In this document: positions 1 to 10,214 of the stretch, piece after piece
Layout of the letters: each line of letters begins with the position of its first letter
Position numbering within the stretch: the stretch's first letter is position 1
The notes under the pieces: generated by a model
The model's input: the letters and a program-made list of their open reading frames with translations, nothing else
Database searches by the model: none
Told to the model about the DNA's origin: nothing
Assembly (NCBI GenBank): GCA_003990745.1
Contig: RBNI01001703.1
Span: 1-21,225, forward strand
Length of the DNA: 21,225 bases
Origin: Jimgerdemannia flammicorona
Taxonomy: Eukaryota; Mucoromycota; Endogonomycetes; Endogonales; Endogonaceae
Reading direction: 5' to 3'
Made by a program: the position numbers and the translations under genes

Positions 1-114
1 TACAAAAAAAAGGAGTAGGGGGGGGGGGGCCCCAAAGGGGAAAAAGATGGGGGGGGGGGTGAGTGTATTTATAGGAAATAGAGGGATATAAAAAAAGAAT
101 AGAAGTAAAAGGAA

Positions 115-152
<38 letters not shown>
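1..152. repeat. Low-complexity homopolymer tract
   Basis: This stretch holds two G runs (about 18-29 and 49-59) and an A run of about 34 bases ending at 150. No coding signal is seen. The A run directly abuts the left LTR-like repeat at 153. It could be a genuine simple repeat, a poly(A) tail of a decayed retroelement, or an assembly-edge artefact. Confidence 0.75.
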
Positions 153-324
153 TGCTTGGTACCAAAGAAAGACAAAAATGTTCTAGTGGTGTCTGGGTGC
201 TGAGAGGTTTCTAAGCAAGTAGAAGGTGATAGAACATAGTAGAATATTCAAGAAAAGATAAGAAAAGACTAACTAAAAGATGCAAAAATGTACTAAGACT
301 AAATATGACTGTGAAATTGTTACA
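153..324 (-). repeat. LTR copy 1 (3' LTR in minus orientation)
   Basis: This aligns along its length with 1554-1726. Shared blocks are CTTGGTAC, AATGTTCTAGTG, AAGAAAAGACTA, GTACTAAGACTAA and CTGTGAAATTGTTACA. The ends are TG and CA. Confidence 0.65.
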
Positions 325-695
325 TATATATTTCTTAGAATTAATATATACTGAATTTATAAAAATTAGTAACTTAACTATCCTATAATCTGTAAGAAAG
401 TATCTAGATCCATTAGTGCTAGGTTAACTATTCTTGATTAGTTCTTATAATAGTTCTTAAAATATTTCTTCTTATAGTATTCTGGTTTGAAGTAGTTATC
501 AAAAATAATAATATTAAACCTATTAGTAATTCTCATAGCTTCATTAAGAGTCTATAACTCATTTAGCTTAACTTTGATTTATGTATTCTCTTTCAGATCT
601 TGAATATAGTAGTCTATCTTTTTATCTTTAGATATTGCAAATAGTTTAAGTTAAATTAACAGGAATTATATATTGTAACTTTATACAGACTTAAG

Positions 696-920
696 TTACT
701 TAATATTTACTAGCTTGTCTCTGGCTAGCTTAATAGTATTAGTAGACTTAAAGTACTTATGAAGAATCTTCTTGAAAGATCTCCAATCTTTAATTCTTAT
801 ATTTGAATAGATAGAGATAATTATAATATAGTTATACATACTACTAAATAATAGTATTTCCTTAGAGAAGTATAGTAGAAAATTGGACTTATATATCTTC
901 TTATATTCTAATAAGTTCAA
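696..920 (-). pseudogene. Retrotransposon Gag (capsid) fragment
   Basis: About 75 open codons on the minus strand read as a degenerate retrotransposon capsid. The signature is DWRSFKKILHKYF followed closely by TNTIKLARDKL and NIK. It resembles the fungal Ty3-type Gag pattern in which W..F...L...F is followed by a D/TN segment and A..KL.NL+Q. No ATG opens the segment (the first codon counted here is TTG), and an in-frame stop lies a few codons upstream, so this is a remnant between stops and not a working gene. Its strand agrees with the LTR orientation, and its place between the two LTRs is where gag belongs. No nucleocapsid zinc knuckle or pol domain follows towards 325. The family assignment (Ty3 rather than Ty1) is tentative. 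Confidence 0.45.
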
Positions 921-1553
921 AGTATTAGTCTAATTGAAAGATCTATATATCTGTAGTTAGTCTTTCTTAATGACTATTAAAGATATCTAACTTGAGTAGT
1001 TTGAAACTAACCAATATAGTAGCATAATGTGATATAGCTGCAGTTCTTACTTTCTGTTAGTCTAGTTGTACTTAGAGTAGTTATATTTAATAGACTATAG
1101 AGGTAATTATATTCTCTAAGTTGACTTATAGTTCTGTATTATCTACTTCTTCTATAGCAGAGAGGTCTAGATAGTAGATTGGTTCTCTACAGTTTATTTT
1201 GGACTTATATAACTAGTTGTAACTGGTTTCAAAATTTGTATAAGATTTCTTAATAAGATAAGGTATAATAATACTACTGCTATTAAGTATAATAGTTTAA
1301 GTTTTTTTATAAGGAAGTAGTTAAGTTTAATAATTCTAGTAAGTCTAAAGTAGCTTAAAGAGATACTTGTAGGTTTAAATATTCTTTCTGAGCTTTATTC
1401 AAGCAGAGAGCAAGAATATTTATATAGGATCTGAAAAAAAGATCTGGAAGAATCTTGAAAAAGAAGAGAAAAGTCAAAAAATAGATTCTCAGCAAAGATG
1501 ATCAATAGAATTCTACAATATTTCAAAAGATTCTATGACTAGCTATGATGAAA

Positions 1554-1726
1554 TACTTGGTACTAAGAAAAGACAAGAATGTTCTAGTGAAGTCTTAGTG
1601 TAAGAGAAGATTTCTAAACATTTGAAAGGTACTGGAATATAGAAAATATTTAAAAAAAAACAAGAAAAGACTAGAGAAAAGATATAAAAAGTACTAAGAC
1701 TAAGATATAACTGTGAAATTGTTACA
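1554..1726 (-). repeat. LTR copy 2 (5' LTR in minus orientation)
   Basis: Partner of 153-324. It has the same end, CTGTGAAATTGTTACA (1711-1726), and the same start region ACTTGGTAC (1555-1563). Most differences are C/T or G/A transitions, consistent with decay after insertion. Confidence 0.65.
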
Positions 1727-1860
1727 AACTCTTTTTAAATACTTGATCATTTTTATTTTCTTTTTTCTTTTCTTTCTTAGATCTTATTGATACTATATTT
1801 ATTGAAGCTAGACTTAATGAAATTATATCTGATACTGAGGCTGTTATATAGTATTCTATA

Positions 1861-1876
1861 TATATAGATAGTAATA
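1861..1876. repeat. Left target-site duplication of the LINE
   Basis: The 16-bp string TATATAGATAGTAATA is repeated exactly at 7714-7729, just beyond the end of LINE ORF2. The length suits target-primed reverse transcription. The string is AT-rich, so chance identity is not excluded, but the internal GATAGT makes it fairly specific. Confidence 0.6.
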
Positions 1877-2204
1877 TATACATCTTCTCCAGTACCATTT
1901 GGGTTACACAATCTTTGGAAAGTACTTACAATATCATTTTTGGAGAAAAGAGACTAACAACATAGTGACCAACAGATAATCTGAGATACATACTAGGCAG
2001 GGTGGCCCTAGCATATTCGACTAGCAGCAAGTGAGAAGAGGTCCTGGCCTGAGAGGGAGTATGAGGGGGCTGCTGGCAGGAGAATGCAGAAGAAAAGGAG
2101 GTGGTGGTGAAGGACAGGGGTCTGGGAGAGTAAGCTTTGCAGAGATAGTGAAGGAGAGATAGCAGATATCTGAGCTGGAGGGATGGCTGAGAAAAGGCAA
2201 GGAG

Positions 2205-3976
2205 ATGGAGAAGACAACAGTTCATGGAGGTGTAGCCCTTGGCAGTGGGAGCAGTGGAGCTGGGGGAGTAATGGCTGGGGTAAGCATGATAGCTGATGGT
2301 GACAGAACTGCCAATCTAGAAAAAAATCCAGATGTGACTACTGATGGTACAGCTGAGCAGCAGGGGCTTAGAGGGCAGGGGGATTTGGTGAATGGTGTGA
2401 CAGGCCTAGTAGTGGTCCCATTGCTCAAAAAGTTGATCTTGGCATTTGCAATTACACTGTACTTCTGGGGCCTAGTGGTGATAGTGAAAATGGTGCTGGG
2501 GCTTATCACTAAGCAGGTGGCTAGAGCAGCATCAGTAAAGTTTCTGAAGGGATTGGAGAGAGTAGAGGTGGGCTTTGAGGAGATTGAGCCTTTGGAGGAG
2601 ATGCTGAAGGTTGGTTTGACTGTTGGGGAGGTGTGTGTCCCTATGACATGGTGCCTGAGATGGGATCCCAGGATAGTACAACTACTGGTAAAAGGAGTGT
2701 CTATGGTGATGGTGGTGGAGATGAGAAGGAGAGTCAAGGAGGTTATAGCAGAGTATGGCAAGGTGGTAGATATCAGATTCAGGGTCTAGAAAGGGACCTC
2801 ACTCAGAACTAGAGATGTTGATGTGTGTATTTGGCTGGCAGGAAAGAAAGCTACTAGGAAGGTAAGGGACTGGCCTTTAGTGATGGTCTGTGGAGTGATT
2901 CTTTATAAGGTGACAAGGGTGAAGGAGAGTGAAGAGGAGGAAGAGAATTTGTTGGAAGTACTGAAAGAGCTGAGTAGTGCAGTAGAGCAGTGGGTGAAGG
3001 CTTGGAAGGCTTTTGTAGAGTCAACACACTTGGAGATAGTGGATGGGAAGCAGATTCAAGTAGACAAGAGGCAGTGAGAAAGAGCTTAGAGATATAAGCA
3101 TTAGAAGGAGCTACTGGCTAAGCTGAAAGATAAACCACAGAAGGATGTAGGTAGAATGGTGGGAATGAGAGAGTGTCTGGGCCGGCAAGGGTAGTAGGAG
3201 TATAGGGAAGGAGACAGGAGTGGATGAGAAAGTAACTGGCAATAACCCATATACTGATGGTACATTTGAGATCTGGGAGGAGGTCTGGGAGGGATTGCCT
3301 ACCCCTACTCTGCTTATCAGGCATAGTCTGACTTCCCAAAGCAGGGGGGTAGAGGATGTGCCAATGCAGAGGGCCTAGCAAGTGCAATTTGGAGTTTCCA
3401 AGATAGCAAATGGAGGACAAGTGGTGGCAGTTGGAGAGGAGGAGCTGGTGGATGTCCCAGAGGTATAGGATGAGTCTGTGAGTACTGGGTGGACACCATG
3501 ATGTTGGATAGTGGGAGACTGGCGACTTCTGGGGGGAGAAAGGTGGGAAACCTACTTTGGATGTGCTGGATAATAAATAACCTGGTGATAGAAGAGTTGG
3601 GGGAAGTGGACTTGAGAGTGATGAGTGATGAGCATTGGGTGTGAGTCCTGCAGAGAGATGGAGTGGAGTTGGCTTTGAAGGTGGAAATCCTTACTATATA
3701 TCTGGAGGAGGAAGGGTATGAGGTGGATAAGGAGTGGGAGGCAGAACTGGTGGATGTTACTGGGGAGAGGGCTAAATACTACTGGACCAAGCATCATAGA
3801 TTGTAGCTCTAGTAGAAGGCCTGCCTGGAGTACTGCAAGGAGTTTGAGAAGAAGGTGGATGGGGAGGTGAATGAGCTATTGGTGGGACTGGAGGCTCAGA
3901 GGACTGAAGAGGAGGAGTTGACTATAGAATATAATCTGGATAGGGTACAAGAAGAGATGAATATAGAGCAGTAGAG
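2205..3976 (+). pseudogene. LINE ORF1 (Gag-like RNA-binding protein), decayed
   Basis: An ATG at 2205 opens 194 codons to a TAG at 2787-2789. The same frame continues with coding character (2790-3077 open) and then intermittently to about 3976. The product begins with a Gly/Ala/Ser-rich segment, then a mixed hydrophobic part, then a Glu-rich helical region (ESEEEEENLLEVLKEL), and ends with further acidic, probably coiled-coil stretches. LINE ORF1 proteins coat the element RNA in the cytoplasm. No intact CCHC knuckle is visible; a segment near 3346-3395 (C..AEG.A.AIW) could be a ruined one, but this is weak. The assignment rests mainly on its position directly before ORF2. Confidence 0.6.
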
Positions 3977-4020
3977 ATAGACTGGATAATACACTGCACT
4001 TTATTATAAATAGTACAACC

Positions 4021-7000
4021 AATATTTTTTCTTTGAATGTGAACAGGTTATGGGGTGCTTCTTGACATAGGAACATTTTTACTTAGCTGAAGGAATTGGA
4101 GGCCGATCTCTTCCTCTTGCAGGATGTCAGGTGTGAGGATGATTTAGATAAGATGGAATAGATGAAGGAATGGAGAGGTGAGGTAGTTTGGAAGGGCAAG
4201 GTTGGGATTCTAGTCCAAAAAGGTAGAGGAGAGATATAGAATATGAGAAGCTGAGGGGATAGATTGGTCTGAGAAGAGTGGATATGTACAGGTTGGGAGC
4301 CAGTTACAGTGGGCTCCTGTTACTATTCTGCGGTGCAGAGTGAGTGTGTGGATTGAGTGAAGGGTCTTCAAGAGAGTAGGGTTCTTGTAGAGGCTGGGGT
4401 GGATATGCTTGGTGGAGACTTCAATATGGTCTGGAACATATGGATGGATAGGATAGATAGTGGATGGGGAGCTGAGAGTAGGAGTGGAGGACTGATAGTA
4501 TAGGATGTAGAAAGGTTGAGTGCTCTGATAGATACTGGTAGGGAATATTGGAGAGATAGAAGGGTATACACACACTGGGCAGAGGGCCTGGAGATGAGGA
4601 TTGACTGAATGTTGACAGCCAGCTGCTGGGGATTAGATGTTTGGAAGTTGCTGGAGGTGGAATGGTGTCCTTGGTCAGATCATTGGGAGCTGTTAGGGCA
4701 GGGGCATTTTGGGGGGAGTGGGGATGGGCCTAGACATTGGCACCTCAATTCCTCTTTATTAGATGATAGGATCCAGTAAGATGAGTAGACAGAAAACATT
4801 TAACTGAGGATGGAGAACTGGAGGCAAGAAGGTGTCCTGGTTAATGTTCAGTGGATGAGAATGAAAGAGATGACCAGGGTCTACTGAAGTGAGGCTGGCA
4901 GGGAGGCTGGGAGGCAGAGGAGGTGACAGGTGAGATGAGCTTCTGTTAGACTGACTAGACTCTTGGAGGACTAGGTAGGGCTAGCGATAGTGGAGGGAAG
5001 AGAGGATTAGAGATTAACAAGGGTGAAAATGGAGGTTGGCGAATTACAACAGATGCTGTGGGATAAGGAGGAGATAAGGGTGTAGAGCTTGGCAGCATGG
5101 CTTCATTGGCAGAGTTTAGAGGAAGGAGAAAGGTCCTCTAAGTACCTCATAAGAGTCCTTCAGATAAGAAGGGTTAAGCAAAGGTGGGAGGGGGTGCTTG
5201 ACTCTGATGGTATACTGGTACATGATATATAGGACATTCTTAGTACATTAAAGGAGTGATAGAGTAGATTGTGGAGTGAGGAGGAGGGTGGAGCAGATGC
5301 TACTAATATTGACTGGGCATTGGAGGATTGGTACCCTCCACAATTAGATGGGCTGGGTGACTTGGTGTTGCCAGTATGAGAGGAAGAGATCCACCAGGTT
5401 TTTGCCACAACAACCCCAGATACAGTACCTGGGGAGAATGGTCTGCCCTGGGACTTCTAGAAGAAGATGGTGGGAGTCTCAGGAGTATTGAACAAGATGA
5501 CAGCATTGTGTGACTTTATATTACAGACAGAGAGATGGGTGAGAGAGCAGGATCTGGGGCTGGTGACATTACTTTACAAGAACAAAGGAAGGTGAGAGGA
5601 CTGGAAGAATTGGTAGTTGATTATGTTACTGGACATGGACAGAAAGTTGGTAACTAAGGTGGTGGTTGCGAGGCTACAGAAGGTGGCCCAGCAAGTCTTG
5701 GGTGTTAAGCAGAGGGGCTTTGTAGGAGGCTGGCTCATTAGGGATGGTACAGCCTGGGTACATAGAGTTATTGAAGGGGCATGAGCCTATGGACTAGATG
5801 GGCAACTGGTCTTCTTGAATCAGGAGAAGACTTATGACTGGGTGCAGTGAGTCTGGCTGGTGAAAGTATTGGATAGGACTGGGGTACTACACCAGTTCTG
5901 GTCAGCAATGGTCAGCCTACTGAAAGGGAGTAGGGCTGCACTCATATATAATGGACATAGAGAGGTATCATTTCCTCTGGGTAGGGGTGTACCCCAGAGG
6001 GACCCACTATCCTCTATTCTATATACTCTTTCCCTAGAGCCCCTAATGGATAGAATCAGGAAGAAGATAGCAGAGCTCTCTGTCTTTAGAATTGGGTGGA
6101 AAGTAGAGGTCTTTGCCGATGATATGGTGGTTGGCCTAGGGTCCATTGCTGATATCAAGGAGCTCAAGAAGATGGTGAAGTAGTATGAGGAGAACTCTGG
6201 GGCTAAACTCAATTGACACAAGTGTGAAACAATGGTGTTGGGCAATGGCCTGGTGGGAGGAGATGTCATCAGAACAATTGTCCCTACTGGCAAGACAGTG
6301 CAGTACTTAGGTATTTATCTGTCAGTATATGGGTTGGTACTACCTAGACTTTAATGGGAGCAGAGGGTTGAAATCTGGGGGGAGGCCCTGTAGAGCTGGG
6401 GGGGTCACCACTTGTCTCTAGCAGGGCATGTCTCAATTTTGAATGTCTACTGGCTACTGAAGTTGTGGTATCTGGTATATTATCTAGACTTCCCAGCCTG
6501 AGTAGTGAAGCGATTGTTGAAACTGGCCAAGGGGTAGATTTGGGTTGAAAGAAGGAGTCAGATCAGTTGGGAGGTCTTATCCTTACCAGTGGCAAGAGGA
6601 GGGCTTGGACTGGTCAACTTTCCAAAGAGATTACACTGCTTGAGAGTATGGTGGTTAAAGAGAGCAGTGGAGTTGAGAGGGGGTAATTGGGTCCCCCTAT
6701 TGCAGAAGGTCTGAGAGATGAGGTTCTCACTAAGAGGCTTGATGGGAGATCTCTTATAATTGGTTGAGCTTCAGAATACTGCATAACTATAGTACAAAGA
6801 CTTCTGGTAGGGAGTTACAAAAGGGGTGCACTATATTGAAATTTGTTGGTAGGGTAATGAAGAAGAGGTGGCTTGGGACCCAGCAATATAGAGATAGAAC
6901 CAAGTGCTGCTGGGAGGCATTCTCTTAATTGAGTTCAATATTAGTGAGGGGATAGATTGCCAATGGAGACAAGGCCAGGATTTGTGTCCTAGTAGATAGC

Positions 7001-7701
7001 AGGGAGTAAGTATCAGAGAAGATTGGAACTAGTATAGTATATGGGCCTAGAGTGCCAAAGTGTAAAGATGGATATCATCAAAGTACTGGGTGGTCTGGTA
7101 GTATATGCTGAGGAGGAATATAATGCTCAATTTCTGCTCAGGTCACCTTACCAAGGAGGATTGCTTTGACTGTAAGGAGTGCTACAATATAGGACAGGAA
7201 GAGAGATATATATAGATACCTGAACATTGGCTAGGAGAGTGTGAGGTACTTAGTGACTTCTGGCAAGCTGTTGGGGATCATTTAGGGGTAGTGTGTAGGA
7301 GAGAGAATATAAGAAGTCGGTAAAAGGATTTGAGGAATAGGCTGGTAGGGGGGGTGAGAAAGGAGTGGCTTACCTTAGGGGTTTTGGTAATATAGGTGGG
7401 ACTGACCAGTTACTGGCTATTTGTTTTTGAAGATGGGAGAAGAATAGGCTTGGGGGACCAATTGCTGGCATAGTCTTATGAAAGATGCCTTGACAGGCTG
7501 GTGGTTTGGTTGGAGGTTGCAGAGTGGTCAAAGATGTCACTTAGTGGAGAAGATCTGTAGGTAGAGTAGGGAGAAGGTGAGAGTAGTGGGCAAAAGATGG
7601 TCTTTATTTGTGATGATGTGGGGAGAGGCCCTCCTATGGGGATTGAGTAGTAGGAGGAGATACTGTAAACTTATATTAATAGGCAAAACCCTATATACTG
7701 A
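4021..7701 (+). pseudogene. LINE ORF2: endonuclease - reverse transcriptase - zinc knuckle, with many stops
   Basis: One frame runs about 1,227 codons without a net shift. The AP-like endonuclease opens with NIFSLNVNRLWG (4021 on) and LLQDVR, then GDFN at 4414-4425 and SDH at 4675-4683. The reverse transcriptase shows the Q-GF-GG segment near 5710, motif A as LNQEKTYDWV (about 5812-5841), motif B as GVPQRDPLS (about 5986), and motif C as FADD (6112-6123). In motif A the catalytic aspartate is asparagine, and motif B reads QR where QG is usual; both fit G-to-A decay. A C-terminal Cys/His segment (about 7150-7250, C-x2-C then E-H and C) and the terminal DVGRGPPMG...YINRQNP follow. Numerous TAG and TGA codons and one TAA prevent translation. 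The protein would nick the target and prime cDNA synthesis there. Confidence 0.85.
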
Positions 7702-8400
7702 AATATATATATTTATATAGATAGTAATAAAAATAATATATTTAATATAATTACTTTAAGAGAGAGTATATACATATCTCTTTAACTATTTTGTATCTAT
7801 ATTTAGAGGCAAGATTTTAAAAGTTTATAACTTTTAAAATCATAATAGCTTTTAAAAAAAAATTTATCAATAATTTTTTATATAATAATTAAAAATTGAG
7901 ATATATTTTTAATAGAAAAATAGTATTTCAAAAAATCATTTTTTTCAAACCTGCTAAATGATTTTAAAAGATGATCTTATTTATAGTCAAAGGGATATAT
8001 TATTATAAGTTATATTATATATATTTTAAATTATTACATTTAGTTTCAAATTTGAATTTCAAATTATAACTTGATTCAATTAACTCAAATTGACTCTTGA
8101 TTAAATTTAAATTAATTTAAATCAAATTGGCTCTTAATTTGATTTAATTTGTTCCAAATACTATAAATGATATAAAACTGATAAAATAGTATAAAGTCAC
8201 ATACTGATATATCAAGTTGCTATCCCAATAATCTTTACTATTAAATATTGAAATAGTCCTTTTTCTCATCATAGTTACTGTTATCAGAACTATTATTACT
8301 ATTATAGAGCTTACTATACTACTTATAAATACTTAAATATGATATATTTATAGTTATCTTATCATAGTATAGTATAGCATATATTAGAGAGGTGTTTTCC
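7702..8400. other. AT-rich desert with the right LINE target-site duplication
   Basis: After the ORF2 stop comes a short AT tail, then the second copy of the 16-bp duplication (7714-7729). The remainder is extremely AT-rich and CpG-free, with runs such as TTTTAAAA and repeated ATTTAAATT-like strings around 8040-8150. No gene, RNA gene or recognisable element is visible; it is probably decayed repeat DNA that predates the LINE. Confidence 0.6.
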
Positions 8401-8810
8401 TTTATAGCCATTTAACTACTGATGCTGGCACGGTTCAAAACCTTTTGTTGGGATTTACAGTATAATCGGGAGAAATGATGAGGATGTTTATAGTTACGCG
8501 TTGCAAATTGATGACGTAAGGAATGATGACGTTTCCGTGGAATATAAGCCACAAAATGCGTTACCGTTCGGTGCCTTACAAGACTTCCCATAATAAATAT
8601 AATTATTGTAACCATCCAAACAAATAAATAATATCGACGAGTATAAAATAACTGACAAAAACAGTCTAGCGGAGTTGCTTCACGAGCTGGGGCATGAGCG
8701 CGATGGCTCAGATGCTTCGGTATCTTTTCTCCCCATGGTCCACAGTTACCAACTGTTCATATACATCCATTACTCCATCCTGTTTAGACCAAAAAGGAAG
8801 GAATAAATAA
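8401..8810. other. Non-coding transition out of the AT desert
   Basis: Base composition becomes balanced and CpG reappears. Short open frames exist on both strands (for example 8412-8615, minus), but their composition is not convincing and no family is recognised. 8494-8557 contains TTACGCGTT, GATGACGTAAGG and GATGACGTTT, resembling a segment at 17855-17880. Confidence 0.4.
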
Positions 8811-9182
8811 ATAAAAAACACCTCCAATACACCATCCCCATCACAACCTCGATCCCTCCCCAAGCCTCTTACCCTCCTGGAAAACACTCACTCCCCATAC
8901 GCCACGTTCCTCAGTGTCTTCCTCACCAGCGTCCTTGTCCTCCCAAACGACACTCACTTCCCTGATACCTGCCTTCCAGGTGCCTCTCTCACCAGTGCCC
9001 CCATCCCCCCGAACAACACTCAGGCCCCCACTATGCCACCTTCCTCGGAGTCTCCCGCATCAGCATCCCTGGCGGATTTCACAAGCTCGGATTCAGGCTC
9101 ATGTCTCCCCACTGCGGCGTCCACACTGAGGGACAAGGCCATCAGACATACTCGACCCGGTGCCAGTGTGCGTGTTGTGTGA
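8811..9182 (+). CDS. Open Pro/Ser/Thr-rich coding fragment, unrecognised
   Basis: The frame is open for 123 codons from just after a TAA at 8808 to a TGA at 9180-9182. The first in-frame ATG is only at 9033, so if real this is an internal exon or a broken gene. It holds a hydrophobic segment ATFLSVFLTSVLVL that could be a signal anchor or membrane helix, then PNDTHFPDTC, a Pro/Asn/Ser/Thr-rich linker, and a basic end (LRDKAIRHTRPG). Other frames in 9100-9600 are also open but none is clearly better. AATAAA polyadenylation-like signals occur at about 9590 and 9617 on the same strand. No function can be assigned. The open frame may be a by-product of the C-rich composition. Confidence 0.25.
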   Translation: MKNTSNTPSPSQPRSLPKPLTLLENTHSPYATFLSVFLTSVLVLPNDTHFPDTCLPGASLTSAPIPPNNTQAPTMPPSSESPASASLADFTSSDSGSCLPTAASTLRDKAIRHTRPGASVRVV

Positions 9183-10130
9183 AGGAGTTGATGCCTGTCC
9201 ATGCGTCGTCGTTGGAAGGAATAGTTGCACACCAGTTACAAGGAGGAACTGTTCGTCCATCATCTCCGTGGGTGAGGGGATCACGAGGAGGGTGTGGTAT
9301 ATACATCTTGGGAGGCTCGGTCCGGGAGAATCACCCCATGGCGGCCACGCATTTGGCGGCGCTTGCACCTGGGATTGGGGGAGGGATATGGTATGAGAGT
9401 CTCTTCAATCTGCGTATGTGTGGAGAGAAAAGATATTTTTTTATGCATCCACAACTCATCAACTCCCACCTCCTCCCAGTCTGCAACCCACACGACCCGT
9501 AGACCTAGCTGGTTTCTCAACGTGCATAGCATCATCCTCCATGAAATAATCTGTATACGGAAGTACATTATGTTTCGATTCGAGATTCAATAAAGCATCG
9601 CGTTGGTTACAATTCAATAAAGAAAATGGAGGCGTTTTCTAAGGAAGCATTATGACTATAGGTTCGGAAGGTTGGGTGAATTCTTGGAAGTTGAGTATCG
9701 CAGCTGTTTCAGCAATGTGTGTGCAGGTTAATAAATCAAGTGGGTACTAGAGTGCTTGATGGCAGTCCAGACTGGGGGGGATTTGTGTCTGGCCAATACT
9801 CACATAATTCCTTGGCGACAATGCCAGTTCATGACATCCATCCCTAGATCCCTTATAAAAGTTGGACTTCCAAGATCATCATAGTACCCATCTAGCGCCA
9901 CTGAAGGCAAATTTCCTCACCCAGCCGACGCATGGGCACGAATCCCAATTGCATTCCGCGCAGAGAAAGTTGAGCAACCAGTAACGGTAAACTGCAACTA
10001 GCCAAAGGCGATTTGGTATCCCTGGAGGCAAAGTCTCCAGCTTTGCCGACGCAAAGGTACGAAATACTTGGAATCTAGGAAGGATGTCAGTGAACAAAAT
10101 ATTTTTTATCACATTGTGTTGGCTGACAAC
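9183..10130. other. Region without a convincing gene
   Basis: Overlapping short open frames occur on both strands from 9183 to about 9600, none with recognisable motifs. 9905-9945 and 10028-10068 form a loose direct repeat (GGCAAA, then GCCGACGCA and a GGCACGAAT/GGTACGAAAT end), about 123 bp apart. Nothing else is supported. Confidence 0.35.
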
Positions 10131-10214
10131 ACATCCACTAGCCGCAAAAATACATCCACTAGCCGCAACAACACATACACTAGCCGCAACAACGCATCCA
10201 CTAGCTGCAACAAC
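10131..10214 (+). repeat. Minisatellite, four 21-bp units
   Basis: Four head-to-tail copies of a 21-bp unit (10131, 10152, 10173, 10194) follow the pattern ACATCCACTAGCCGCAACAAC with few changes. As 21 is a multiple of three, the repeat keeps open frames on both strands; the minus strand reads repeated VVAAS-like units, which explains the open frame at 9879-10241 without requiring a gene. Confidence 0.9.

Larger units (their letters stand above)
153..1726 (-). mobile_element. Deleted, decayed LTR retrotransposon (LTR - Gag relic - LTR)
   Basis: Two direct repeats of about 172 bp (153-324 and 1554-1726) enclose about 1.2 kb of very AT-rich, CpG-free sequence. Read on the minus strand, each repeat starts TGTAACAATTTCACAG; the left copy ends CCAAGCA and the right copy CCAAGTA, i.e. 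TG...CA ends as in LTRs. The internal part carries one Gag-like segment on the minus strand (696-920) and nothing like protease, reverse transcriptase or integrase, so the element is internally deleted. No clear target-site duplication is seen (aaaga before, aactc after) and no convincing primer-binding site. C-to-T type decay is heavy. Alternative: two unrelated solo LTRs of one family. The Gag segment on the matching strand argues for one element. Confidence 0.6.
1877..7713 (+). mobile_element. Full-length, inactivated LINE (L1/Tad-like non-LTR retrotransposon)
   Basis: The element has about 330 bp of 5' UTR, ORF1 (2205-3976) and ORF2 (4021-7701), the latter with endonuclease, reverse transcriptase and a C-terminal zinc-knuckle region, and a short AT-rich 3' end, all inside a 16-bp duplication. 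Both ORFs stay in one frame each over their length but contain many TAG, TGA and occasional TAA stops, so it cannot make its proteins. The plus strand is strikingly poor in C and nearly CpG-free while TpG is abundant, which fits C-to-T mutation on that strand. It is ordinary for fungal LINEs in gene order and size (about 5.8 kb). The clade (Tad1-like versus another L1-like lineage) cannot be settled by eye. Confidence 0.85.

Noticed and set aside
1..60. Telomeric or G-quadruplex repeat
   Set aside because: The G runs are homopolymers without a TTAGGG-like unit.
2222..2761. Minus-strand open frame of 179 codons opposite LINE ORF1
   Set aside because: It is the mirror of the purine-rich ORF1 coding strand; its Ser/Thr/Pro-rich product is what reversed GA-rich sequence gives.
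5832..6293. Minus-strand open frame opposite the LINE reverse transcriptase
   Set aside because: The plus strand carries clear RT motifs (GVPQRDPLS, FADD) in the ORF2 frame, so the minus frame is a shadow.
8687..8760. Possible tRNA (GAGCGCGATGGCTCAGATGCTTCGG)
   Set aside because: It does not fold into a cloverleaf and there is no GTTCGANNC T-loop.
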